Source: Sanderia malayensis (taxonomy: Eukaryota > Cnidaria > Scyphozoa > Semaeostomeae > Pelagiidae). Taken from it: DNA of 64,000 nt. The stretch covers positions 2,604,001 to 2,668,000 of the forward strand of contig RQOL01000828.1 in assembly GCA_013076295.1 (NCBI GenBank), read 5' to 3'. The position numbers and the translations under genes were made by a program. The notes beneath the pieces were generated by a model. It was not told the origin of the DNA. It was given only the letters and a program-made list of their open reading frames with translations, and ran no database searches. Each line of letters begins with the position of its first letter. Position 1 is the first letter of the stretch. Positions 46,275 through 58,134 of the stretch are shown piece after piece.

Positions 46275-48791
46275 ATGGATGGTCTGGGGTTTTTCATTTT
46301 AAGCATTTGTGCCTTTGGCATTGCAGCAAATGTGGAAGGTATGTTAAAAGCTACATTATTTAAACTTCATACAATTCACACTTCGTAATGGTAATAGTAT
46401 GACATTCTTACCGAATTTGATCGTTGATAAGAAAATATATTCGGTAGGATATTTGTACTTTAGAATAATCTTGCATCTCAAATCAACAAATATATGATCA
46501 ACTTGATCTTCATCCAACTGCATGCTAAAAAACAAAATAAAAACGTTTATAAAAACGTTGCAAATAAAGAAATGAACAGTTCACTTTCCCTTCCTTTCCT
46601 GAAAAGGATTGAACAAGACCCTTGTGATAAAAGCATTACCATAACGCTGTCAAGTTATTATAGCTAAATAAAAATTTGTGTAATAAGGAGATTCTTAGCA
46701 AACGATGCATATGTGTTGATATTGTAGCAGCAACATGTGGCGATGTACAAAGACAATCTTCATGTGCCAGTTTGAAAAATGCAGGATTTTGTACAGACGA
46801 TAGACACAAGGATTGGATGAAAAGAAACTGCCAACTTACATGTGGACATTGTGTTTTAGGTAACTATATCTTGGCAATAATTTCGATATCACAAATCATC
46901 TATAAAGCCAAGGTGCAATTTGATTATTACATTGCCAAATGACATATATATCCACACTTTAGCCTGCCGTGATGTACAAAAGCAGTTTTTTTGCGACAAT
47001 TGGAAAAGCCAAGGATTTTGTACAAACGATAGATACAAGAATTACATGAAGAGGAACTGTCGAGTTACATGTGGATATTGTGGAGGTATGATTTGGTGAA
47101 TTAATAACTCAGTGTAATTTCGCAGTTCATGTTGATGGAGAATAAGACATTTTTATTCATAACCCATATTTAGACATCTTCATAATCATACAACTCAATG
47201 ATATTTTGTAGTATATTTATTAACCAGGCGTTAACAAAACTTTATTAAGCCACCCTTTTAGTAGTCCACTTAGCAGTCCCTAAACATTTGAATTGGGCCA
47301 AAAATAAGTAAGCTTAGTGAAGACCGAAATTTTATGCAATTGAAATATTTGCAGTTACTGATATATTTAATGCGCATTCAGCACGGGCCATGTAAGTGGC
47401 TTCTGGCTAACTTGCAAGCAATCGTGGCTCAGGTGAAGAGATTTGTCTCTTTAAATGCTAGATTTTAGATGACATCATTTCCCATTCAAAATAATTGAAA
47501 ATACTGAGTCCACAGGTGGCTCAAAAGAGAATTGACGATGACGCAATAGAAAATAGGTCTTTGAGGCAAGTTAACAGTAATGGAAATGGTGACCAGAAAG
47601 GCATTAGATGATAAAGATATGGATGGTAATTAGTGTCACATAATAAAGAATCACAATTTGGTACATAAAATTTCACTTACCATTTTCAAGGTGCTACAAC
47701 AAGACCACAACCAGTGACAACCAATCCACAACCAGCGACAACTGCAGCACTTGTATCTGGTAAGATAAGAAGAATAAATTATTAAATTTGTCGTCTTTCA
47801 GTGCATGATATTCCTAAACTATGAACAAACAAAATCTCTGTGTTCAAAGGAGACTGTGGTCATCCAGAGGTTCAGCAAAGCAGAGTGCTAGCTGGAATTA
47901 ATGCAACAAAAGGGTCGTGGCCATGGCAGATACTTATGTTATTCAATGGGAGAACAATGTGTGGAGGATCTATCGTTGCTCCAAATTGGATTGTAACTGC
48001 AGCACACTGTGTATCAGGACGAGAGGGACAGGCCAGTTCTTTCAAAGTCAGGTAGGGACATTATCGTATATCTAGTAAGCGTTTAAATGAGCCAAATAAT
48101 CAGCGGATGATAAAAATTATTCAACTTTGACAGAGTTGGAGAACATATAACTTCAACAACATCTGACGGACAGCATCAAGATATTCAAGTTGAGAAAATT
48201 ATCAGCCATCCTTCATATTCTCGAAGGACAATTAACAATGACATTGCTCTGATGAAATTGAAAGCCCCAATTCGATTTGGCAAATATGTGAAACCAGTCT
48301 GTCTTCCTAATCAAGGACAACATGTCCCAGTTGGCACACAATGCTACATAACTGGTACGCTTTTGTCTCATTTGGTGGGGTTGGCATCGCTGAACGTTTC
48401 AAAATGGGGTACTCTAAAATGGAAAAATGTTTCTTTTTTGTCAGGTTGGGGAAAGATTAAACACCCAGGAAGTATGCATCACACTTTGCAACAAGGAAAG
48501 ATGCCAGTTGTATCAAAACAAGCATGCACAAACATGAATACAAGAAACCTTGGCATTCGAATAACAGACCAGATGGTATGTGCTGGTCACGGTGGAACAA
48601 CTCGTGTTAGTGGCTGTCATGGAGACAGTGGTGGTCCATTTGTCTGTCAGACTGGCGCTAATGGCAGATGGGTATTACATGGTGCAGTAAGTTGGGGAAG
48701 TGGCAGATGTGATGCAACTCAAGGCTACAGTGTTTTTGCAAGAGTTGCTGCATTCAAGAATTGGCTCGACCAAACAATGGCAAACAATTAA
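46275..48791 (+). CDS. P3: secreted protease with two ShKT domains and S1 domain
   Basis: Exons: 46275-46338 (signal peptide), 46728-46859 and 46963-47085 (ShKT), 47691-47759 (stalk ATTRPQPVTTNPQPATTA), 47850-48051, 48134-48354, 48445-48791 (S1); 385 aa. The first ShKT exon is atypical: it starts with AATCGDVQ and ends CGHCVLG. Its donor is followed after only 103 bp by the next ShKT exon. The protease half is nearly the same as P7 in its last exon. Triad intact; Ser at aligned position 226 (GYSVF). Confidence 0.9.
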
Positions 48792-49952
48792 AAACATTGA
48801 ATTTAAGCTTGATGCACTAAGAGTTATTAATGTCATATATAATTCAATAGAATTAACATGTGATATGAATCATATTTCAAAGTGAAAAAGGCGTGTATTA
48901 TTAAATGAGAAATCTGGCCAATCAAACACATACAAATACATGTCGCAAGACCCGGTATTTTAAACTTGCCAAGACAGCCATTGCCTTTTGTTCAGAAGAA
49001 TTCATAAGATAATGGGACAGAACATGGTTGGAGCAGCACTGGGTAATAATATGCTACTGCCCATGCCAACCACATGTATATGTGCAGTTTGAGCCCCACA
49101 CGATTAACCTAGTCAGGGGCGTCGCTAAAAGAAGGTACGGGGGGCGATGTACCCTCAAGCACGTTTCGTCGACAAATAATGAAATTTTGCAACTTGTTTT
49201 GTTTTGCGTTCGGCGCATTTTCAATAAAACGAGCATACGTTCTGATGCGAAAAGTCTAGTGCCAACTCATTAAATTAAAATGCTGGAGCTTGCTTCAATT
49301 TAAGATTTGCCAAAAGTATGGAGCGCGACTGTAGCTAAATTAAGAATTAAGCCACGCTATTATGCCGACCTTGCCCGACCACGCTATTATGCCCCACAAA
49401 TGTACTCCCACACATTTTTTGGAGTTCCGTCCTCGAGTCTAGCCGGCATGTTGGGGCGAGAGTTCGTATGCATTAGCGAATCAGTAACTGTCTAAACAAG
49501 GCTTAATTTCATACTAAACGGAACAAGATCATTGTCAATTCATTATCCTAATGAATGCAAAGCTTTCCCCTGCAAGTGCAAACATTAAACAAAGATGTTC
49601 AAACCATTAGGTGTCTTATTAAAGTAGTTTACTTTTAAATGAATGAGATTTTGTCGCATTGTGGTCAATATTATTTTAGTTGCTGTTGCAAGGTAAAGAA
49701 AAGCAAAGTTTTTCGCACCCGTGTATACCCCTTTGGCACAAAAACAACATTTTATTACAAGTGGATCAATAAAACTTCAACACAGCATACACAGTTGGCA
49801 ATTTTCATTTATTTCAACCGCAATTACAAGTATATTGTTAATTTAGGTGCATTTACTAAATGGTGGATATTTCAACACCGACAACTTTATAAAAACGGCT
49901 GCGTTCGCACAAGTTAAATCATTCCTTGGCATTACAAGAACAGATCAACACG
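48792..49952. other. Spacer between P3 and P4
   Basis: 3' flank of P3, a SINE-like patch (TTTGAGCCCCACACGATTAA at about 49090) that is related to the patch at 45690-45760, and the conserved upstream region of P4 from about 49495. No gene. Confidence 0.5.
49888..49894 (+). promoter_or_regulatory. TATA box of P4
   Basis: TATAAAA about 59 bp upstream of the ATG, at the place of the TATA box in P1-P3, though the flanking block has diverged. Confidence 0.65.
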
Positions 49953-52900
49953 ATGAAAGGTCTTGGAGTCCTCATCCTAGGCCTGTGTGCCCTCGGCATC
50001 ACAGCAAGTGACCCAATGGAAGGTATGTTCAAAGCTACGTTATTTAAACTTCATACAATTCACTTCGTATGGTAATAGTAAGAAATTCTTACCAATTAAT
50101 ATTCCTGATCTTCGTTCTATTATCTCCTTCACTGGCTACGTGCTTTGTTGCCTCTTACTCTTCGTCTGGAAGAAAGAAATATAGTTAGGATGATCACAAA
50201 AGAAGACACAAACCATGATAAAAACCTTTCATTTCTCCGCAGATCCAAACCTATTTGAGGGAGACATGATTTTGACAAATGACCAGAAGCTGGCTTATCT
50301 CTCAGGAGAAGCAAACTATCAGATACCTCTTGCAGCCACAAAAACCAACCTCTGGCCAACAGTGATACCCTACAGCCTTGACTCAACTCTGTGTAAGTAA
50401 GGCTATTCTATTCTTGACTCAACTCTGTGTAGGTAAAGCCTGAATGCTCTGTTGTGAGAAAGTGTACCAGTCCTAAATGCATTGCTTTTCCTTTATAAGC
50501 ATCTCAATCAAGAGCAGTGAGTGCCATCAATGCGGCCATTGCCGATTATGAAAGATTGACATGTCTTCGATTCGTAAGACGAACAACTCAATCAGGATAT
50601 CTTCATTTCTACAGAGGTGGCGGGTAAGTTTTGTTGCATAAATTCCTGTCTATAGACACAACTTTAATTTCCAAATTGGTCCTTAGTCAACTCATCATGA
50701 ATTCAATGCATGTTATTCTAGGTGTTCGTCTCCAGTGGGATACTACCGTAGAGCCAATAGAATATCATTGGCTGGCGGATGTTGGAGTAAGGGAATTGTA
50801 ATGCATGAAATTGCCCACAGTCTCGGCTTCTATCACGAACAAAGCAGGCCTGACAGAGACCAACACGTTAGAATCATCTGGGCTAATATTCCAGATAGTA
50901 AGTGGACTCTTATTTTGTGTTTTTTTTATTTTGATTAACACGACGCATTTTCTTTAAAACTTAATTTTGTTTAACTAGATTTGGAATACAACTTCAGGAA
51001 GCAATCCAGCTCAAACATCAACAGCATGAATGTTCCATATGACTACGAAAGTGTCATGCATTACGGTAAAACAGCATTCGGCAGTGGCAAGATTACAATT
51101 CAAACAATTGATGCATCAAAGCAAAATGTTATTGGAAGGCGACAGGATTCAGTCATGATGACGTCATGCAGATGAATCGGCTTTACAAATGTCAAAGTAC
51201 GCGTTGATCAAATCGATGTCTCCCTCCCTACTTTAGATTAGCACATTCGTCTTATAGAATAGCGCAACAAACAAGTCTTAAATCAAAGCACAAGTACTTA
51301 CTGATGAGAAGTTCGGCTCCGCAGGGATGACAGACCTATGGATGACGCTGCGGAGCAAAAAATGTGATCCGCAGCGTCGTGCCATAGGTCCTGCTGCAAA
51401 ACAAAATAAAAAAGTGTTCACATGGGCTTCCAAATTCAATAATATTTGAAGTTACAATTTTTACAGTATATATGTTTTCATTTCAGCATCAAATGCTACC
51501 ACCTCAGCACCAGGTAAAACTCCATACAATTATTTATTATCTTATATTAAACTTCATGCATATACAATGTCCGTAACATAATTCTATTTTATTCCAGTCG
51601 TTACGACAACAACTGCTCCAGGTAAACTTATAATATGATGATATATCCATCCCATTTCTCCGACCACGCAGTTTCTTGATAATAAAGTTAGTTTAATTAA
51701 TAATTGTATATAAATTGATTACAACTATGCATGCTTTGATATTTCAGCCTGCCGTGATGTACAATAGCAGTCTTCGTGTGTCAGGTGGAAAAAATCAGGG
51801 TATTGTACAGATGATAGATACAAGGATTGGTTGAAGAGAAACTGCCGTCTTACATGTGGACATTGCGGAGGTAATGCAAACTATAGCTCAGTGAAACTTC
51901 AACATTATGACTTGATTTCAAGCAAGTTCGAATAAAATCATAAGTACTTACTGATAACAGCAGATGTTCGGAACGATGTTTACTCTATAAAAGCATTTTG
52001 CATCTCATGTTAACAGACCAATAATTGGCTGAGCCCTCGTCCAATCAAATGCTGCAAAATAAAATGAAAACGCATTATGAAATGCTCACACACTTGCAAA
52101 ATAAAATAAGCTTAAAAAGATAACCCTCGTCGTAGCACAAACAGTAGCACAAGTCACACTGTATATTTAAGTCAACATTTAAACAATGTTTGAAGTAGCA
52201 GATCTAATTGTATGTTTTGATTGCAGGTTCAAAGGTGACAACCTCAGCACCAGGTAAAGCTCCATTACACTGATTTGTTACTTTAAAACTGAGACTAAAC
52301 TAACTCAGCCTTTAAAAAGTGTACTTGTTACGCGCATAAAATAATTTTCATCCTCTTTATTCTATTTTAGTCGTTACGACAACACCATCTCCAGGTAAGC
52401 TTATAATATGATAATTAATATATCAATCCCACTTCTCCGATCATGCAGCTTTTATAATAAAGTTGGCTTAATTAATAGGAATATAAATTGGTTACAAATA
52501 TGCATGCTTTTATATTTTAGCCTGCCGTGATGTACAAAAGCAATCTTCGTGTGCCAGTTGGAAAAGGCAAGGACTTTGTACAATGGATAGATACAAGGAC
52601 TACATGAAGAGGAACTGCCGACTTACATGTGGATACTGTGGAGGTAATGAACATAATAATTCATTTAAGTTCCGTGAAATTTAAACAGAAACATTCGATT
52701 TTAATATTGTTCAGGAATACGACACTTTATTTACTTATTTAGTAAATCTACCATTCTCTTTTAGCGGCTGGTACAACCGCAGCACCAGGTAAACATATAC
52801 AAATAAACATTTAAATTTCCAAATTTTCATGTTCCTATTGCGAAAAAATGACAATTATGTATATCATTTTTCAGTTGTAACCACAACAAAAGCTCCGGGT

Positions 52901-54928
52901 AATTATGTCTTGGCAATAATTTCGAAATCTCATCTTCTCACCGATAAAGTTAAAATGCATGTTAATTAATACACTGCTACATGACATATATATTCACATC
53001 TTAGCCTGCCGTGATGTACAAAAACAATCTTCGTGTGCCAGGTGGAAAAATTCAGGATTTTGTACAGACGATAGATACAAGGATTGGATGAAGAGAAACT
53101 GCCAACTTACATGTGGATATTGTGCAGGTATGCTTTGCTCACTTAATAACTCAGTGAAATTTCGCTGTTGATATTGATGTAGAATAAAGCATTCTTATTT
53201 GTAAAAATAACTGATAATATAGACTTATTCATAACCTTATTACTTAATGACGTTTCGTTTTATATTTCTTAACCAGGCGCAACAACCAGGGCTCCAACGA
53301 GACCACGTGAGTTTTCCTCAAACCGACCCACTACTAAACCATGGCCACGTTCAAACCAAGACTTTCTCTATCTCTGATAATACCTACGCGTAATAGAGTG
53401 AGATTTTCAAACACGAATTTAAACAAGAAACACTCTTACAAGCCTGTATTTTTTTATTGCAGCATGCAAAGATGACCATGCAAGTTGTTCATATTGGAAG
53501 CAGAGAGGCCTCTGCAGCTGTATGCGACAATATTGCAGACGATCATGTCAAGTATGCAGTGGTATGTTAAGCATATACACAGCAAGCATGCAACATCACT
53601 GCTCTATTCATAACTATACATTATAATAAATACAATAAGCATTAACTCTTGAGGTAGGAGAATAGGCAGTGGAAAGTATTAGATGATGATATGGATGGTA
53701 ATTATTGCAACATAATACACAATCACAATTTGCTACATAAAATCTAACTTACCATTTTCAAGATGCTACAACAAGACCACAACCAGTGACAACAAGACCA
53801 CAACCAGTGACAACAAGACCACAACCAGTGACAACAAGACCACAACCAGTGACAACAAGAACACCTGTATCTGGTGAGATAAAGAGAATTAATCAATTAA
53901 TTAATCGTATTTTAATGCATGGTATTTCTAAACTATGAACAAACAAAACAGCAAAGCTTACATTGTTTCCAATTGTGTTCAAAGGAAGCTGTGGACAGCC
54001 AGAAGTTCAACAAAGCAGAGTGATAGCTGGAATTAATGCAGCTAAAGGTTCCTGGCCATGGCAGATACTTATGTTATACAGTGGAAGAACCAGTTGTGGA
54101 GGATCTATTGTTGCTCCAAATTGGATTGTAACTGCTGCACACTGTGTATCTGGAAGAGAGGGACAGGCCAGTTCCTTCAAAATCAGGTAGGGACAGCATC
54201 ATAAATCTAACAAGTGTTTAAATGAGTTTGATAATCAGTGGATTATATAAATTATTCCATTTTCACAGAGTTGGAGAACATATAACTTCAACAACATCTG
54301 ACGGACAGCATCAAGATATTCAAGTCGAGAAAATTATCAGCCATCCATCATATTCTCGAAGCACAATTAACAATGACATTGCCTTGATGAAATTGAAAAC
54401 TCCAATTCGATTTGGCAAATATGTGAAACCAGTCTGTCTTCCAAATCAGGGACAACATGTCCCAGTTGGCACACAATGCTATATAACTGGTATGCTTTTG
54501 CAACTTTTGTTTATACTGCACAATGATAATACTTTTCTATGCAACCTATTTTAAATTCCTCTATACATTTGCATCTATTAGGTTGGGGTAAAATACAGCA
54601 CCCTGGAAGTATGCATCATACTCTGCAACAAGGAAAGATGCCAGTTGTATCAAAACAGACATGTACAAATATGAACACAAAAAATCTTCGCATTGCAATA
54701 ACAGACCAGATGGTATGTGCTGGTCATGGTGGAACAACTCGTGTTAGTGGCTGTCATGGAGACAGTGGTGGTCCATTTGTATGCCAGACTGGTGCTAATG
54801 GTAGATGGGTATTACATGGTGCAGTAAGTTGGGGAAGTGGCAGATGCGATGCAACTCAAGGTTACACTGTCTTTGCAAGAGTTGCTGCATTCAAAAATTG
54901 GCTGGACCAAACAATGGCAAACAATTAA
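49953..54928 (+). CDS. P4: astacin metalloprotease - ShKT x4 - chymotrypsin-like chimera (two lesions)
   Basis: Exons: 49953-50022 (signal peptide), 50243-50392, 50500-50623, 50722-50897, 50979-51196 (astacin), linkers 51487-51513 and 51598-51621, ShKT 51748-51870, linkers 52227-52253 and 52371-52394, ShKT 52521-52643, linkers 52765-52788 and 52875-52898, ShKT 53005-53127, linker 53277-53306, ShKT 53463-53561, stalk 53763-53873, S1 53985-54186, 54269-54489, 54582-54928. Astacin shows the zinc motif HEIAHSLGFYHEQSRPDRD and Met-turn SVMHYG; the S1 triad is intact. If unbroken it would be about 755 aa. Lesions: the last astacin exon is 218 nt where 219 keeps phase (frameshift near 51143), and TAG at 51765-51767. 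No second promoter or signal peptide is visible before the S1 part. One dual-protease gene, or astacin and S1 units joined only at DNA level, remains to be shown. Confidence 0.75.
50093..50165 (-). other. Antisense exon-like block in intron 1 of P4
   Basis: 73 nt on the minus strand with conserved acceptor (TTCTTCCAG) and donor (AATTG/GTAAGA), homologous to 37101-37173 in P1 but with in-frame stops. The astacin exons begin just downstream, so this marks the last position where P4 still matches the other family members' intron 1. Confidence 0.5.
51333..51390. repeat. Long hairpin in intron after the frameshifted astacin exon
   Basis: GACCTATGGATGACGCTGCG pairs with CGCAGCGTCGTGCCATAGGTC across a loop of about 10 nt, giving a stem of about 24 bp with two mismatches or bulges. 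GC-rich in an AT-rich intron; a recent mobile-element insertion or folded RNA element is possible. Confidence 0.65.
53763..53873 (+). repeat. Stalk exon with 24-bp coding repeats (TTRPQPV)
   Basis: Four near-perfect tandem units of 24 bp encode T-T-R-P-Q-P-V (plus T). The homologous stalk has two units in P2 and P3. The Thr/Pro-rich linker is probably O-glycosylated and sets the distance between ShKT modules and protease. Confidence 0.85.
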
Positions 54929-55896
54929 AAACATTGAATTTACTTTCGACGCATTACGAGTTATATAATATCACATATATCTAATCCAATAGAATTAACG
55001 TTTCATATGAATCATATTTCAGAGTGAAAATGCATGCATTCTTAACTGACTGGCCTATCTGTAAACTAATGCATCATTATGCAAACTTTTACTGCTTCTA
55101 AACCTGTCTTCTACACGTTCCTGCAGGATGTTTCAAGCACAAAATAGCAGCATCAACTCTAATAAAGCGAAACCAAAGAAAGCATGCCTGCCAAGGCCTA
55201 CGAAAAATAACAAACTTAGGTAGGACAAGACTCATCTAAATAATGCTCTATAAAGATACTTACATTTAGCTGCTATATAGAATGGACGAGGCCATACTTT
55301 CCCAGAAAATCAAAGTTCAGAAATTGTCACAGCTTCCAGAATGATGCTAAATGTCACTTGAGGAGAATGACCAAATACCTTGAGGAAAGAATTGGGGGAA
55401 CTAAAAAAGGGGCGTTCTTGTCTTCTTTGAGTTGTATCCTGTGCCCATGTGCTTGCTTGGCTTCCTTGTCGATTGCGCATATTTTTGCACCACCCACCCC
55501 AGACCACAACAGCAACAACCACTCTCTTTGACTTTGATTTGCAATGGCTGCATTTGCGGACCCCGCAATGGCAGTTGATCAAAACAATGCAAATTTTCCA
55601 GCGACAAAAAGGGCGTGGTTCAAAAACATCTGTTGAGACGCGTCCTTGGACTACCCCCATATGCGCTCGTGGCCCCGCCAATAATATCGTTGTTCCCACG
55701 GCTTTGAAAAATAATATTGAGAAAATCCCCCCCAATAAATCAAGACTTTTAGTCAGACATGGATGCGATCATTTCATTTGCACGTATATTGAGTATGTAT
55801 TGCATATATTGATTAAATAGGTGAACTGTGAAGAATTAAATGATAGGAGTAATGAAACAAATTAAGATAGAGCCAAAGTTCATTGTTTTACTGCTT
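54929..55896. other. Convergent spacer between P4 and P5
   Basis: 3' flanks of P4 (+) and P5 (-). Open frames on both strands at 55310-55820 overlap each other, lack recognisable domains and are treated as non-coding. Confidence 0.55.
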
Positions 55897-58134
55897 CTAG
55901 TAACGTGACATGGTTTGGTCTATCCAGTTCTTGAACTGAGCAACTCTTGCAAAGACAGTGTAGCTTTGAGTTGAATCACAAGTGCCACTTCCCCAACTCA
56001 CTGCACCGTGCAATACCCATGCACCATTTGCGCCAGTCTTACAGACAAATGGACCACCACTGTCTCCATGACAGCCACTAACACGAGTTGCTCCACCGTG
56101 ACCAGCACATACCATCTGGCTTGTTATCTATGATTTTATATGAAATGTTTAGGAAAACGAAAAACCGCCCTTACTAATAAATGCAAAAATGATTGGATAT
56201 TCATAATAAATTTAGTGAAATGTTTTACTTGTATTCCCATATTTCTTGTGTTCAAGCTGGAACAAACACTGTTAGTCACAACTGGCATCTTTCCTTGTTG
56301 CAGAGTATGATGCATACTTCCAGGGTGCTGTATTTTTCCCCAACCTAATAGATACAAATGTATAAAGGAATTTAAAATAGGTTGCATAGAAAAGTATTAT
56401 TATTGTGCAGTATAAACAAAAGTTGCAAAAGCGTACCAGTTATATAGCATTGTGTGCCAACTGGGACATGTTGTCCTTGACCTGGAAGGCATACCGGTTT
56501 AACGTATCTGCCAAATTGAATAGGAGTTCTCAATTTCATGAGAGCAATGTCATTGTTGAGCACTCTTGCAGCATATGATGGATGGCTGATAATTCTCTCA
56601 ACTTGAATATCTTGATGCTGTCCATCGGTTGTGGTAGAAGTTATATGCTCTCCAACTCTATAAAAAGAGGTTAGTCACTCTTTACATATCGATTGATAAC
56701 CTGTAGTTAACGATTGTTTGGGTTTGGGCTACTGTTTTACCTGACTTTGAAAGAACTGGCATATCCTTCTTTTCCAGATACACAGTGGGCAGCGGTTACA
56801 ATCCAATTTGGAGCAACAATAGATCCACCACACATTGTTCTCCCATTGAATAACATAAGTATCTGCCATGGCCAGGAACCTTTAGTTGCAGTAGTTCCAG
56901 CTATCACTCTGCTTTGTTGAACCTCTGGCTTACCACAGGTTCCTAACATCATGCAATAGAAGCCATATAGTTTGAAACGTAGGAGAGGAAATATAATGTT
57001 TAAATTATTTGGAAGACTATTTTCATCTAAATAGCATAGCGTAGTTCTAGTTGCTATCATTTCTATATCGTTATATTAGTTCGGTGAAATGAGTGAATTT
57101 CAATAGAATCCAGCACTTAAATCATTCTTATAAATATATATAAGGATTCAGAACTGTTGAATAAATTTAAAATATTATTTACCTGTAACGGGTGGGTCTA
57201 AAGAGAAAAAAAGAATTATTTCCATTACACTTGAGTTTCAAATCGCTTTAGAATAATTTGCTTTGGGTTCAAGTACTGTTAGTGTGACTTGGACGAAATT
57301 TAAAAGATCTTGATCTGAATATTGACCTCATTGTCAGAAAATGATGCTAACACACCAAAATGTAAATAGCTTCAAACTTACTAGTGCAGAGGTAGCAAGA
57401 TTTCTTGCAATTTGTTTTCATGAATGATTCATAAATTCCTTTGCAAAATCCACTTCTTGCCCAATAATCTCAGCTTGAATTCAAGTTGCTGCATGCTGAT
57501 AAAAAATGAAAATACACTTCAATACTTTCTGTTTGATATTGCATTGCTCAAAGTGTGTTACGGAGACTGTTCTGTCGTAGCTATTTAGTAAGTAGGTCGA
57601 AAGAAAATTCGTTGTTAAGCTGTTTCACGTTGTTATTATTAGGTGTACACGCTTCTTTTGCCTACCTCAAATCATAGTTCTAGTATTGCATTGTGGAGCC
57701 TGTTTTGATCAAATTGTAGTAGTACTAAATATTCATTAACGGCTTTATAATTTTAACTTCACATTTAGTGACTGGTAGCATTAATGCAAAAAGTTTTGAA
57801 ATTTGAACTTGGTATAAAATTGTGCCTGAGAAAACAAATGCGAAAAACTCGAAGAAGATGAGAAAAGGGTTATCAGTCAAGAAGTACCATATCTATCATT
57901 TGCAGTGATGAAAGTATTCAATTTTGAAAAATTTGTTCAGGATTTTGTCTTTAGCTCCACATTTAGTTCACTACAAGTCCTTTACGTTTCCTTGCCCTTT
58001 CTAGATGAAGTTCCTTATAAACGGGTTTTTAATAACAAATAGGTGTAAATATTACAAACATATTCCAAACCTTGCAGAGATTCTGCCAGCCAGAACGCGC
58101 AAAAACCAAGAAGAATGAACTTGATAGCAGCCAT
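55897..58134 (-). CDS. P5: secreted ShKT-chymotrypsin-like protease with an extra intron
   Basis: Exons in transcript order: 58134-58071 (signal peptide, [18 protein letters not shown]), 57495-57382 (ShKT), 57197-57183 (15-nt microexon, PPVT), 56942-56741, 56657-56437, 56344-56229, 56127-55897 (S1); 320 aa. The last S1 exon of all paralogues (347 nt) is here split by a 101-bp phase-0 intron (56228-56128, GTAAAA...ATCATAG): 116 + 231 = 347. Triad intact (TAAHC, NNDIALM, GDSGGP). The position aligned to 226 is Thr (SYTVF). The second S1 intron resembles that of P4, not those of P1-P3. No TATA box was found at the usual distance. Confidence 0.88.
57183..57197 (-). other. 15-nt microexon of P5
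   Basis: ACCCACCCGTTACAG bounded by TCTTTAG and GTAAAT; phase 1 on both sides, encoding a PPVT linker. It takes the place of the longer Thr/Pro stalk exon in P1-P4; an equivalent exists in P7. Confidence 0.75.

Noticed and set aside
51137..51175. C-terminal end (DSVMMTSCR) as the true end of the astacin
   Set aside because: The next frame continues the conserved astacin end and runs to a usable donor, so the stop is more likely a frameshift product.
55310..55820. Overlapping open frames on both strands between P4 and P5
   Set aside because: Mutually overlapping, with no recognisable domains and no paralogue in the cluster.
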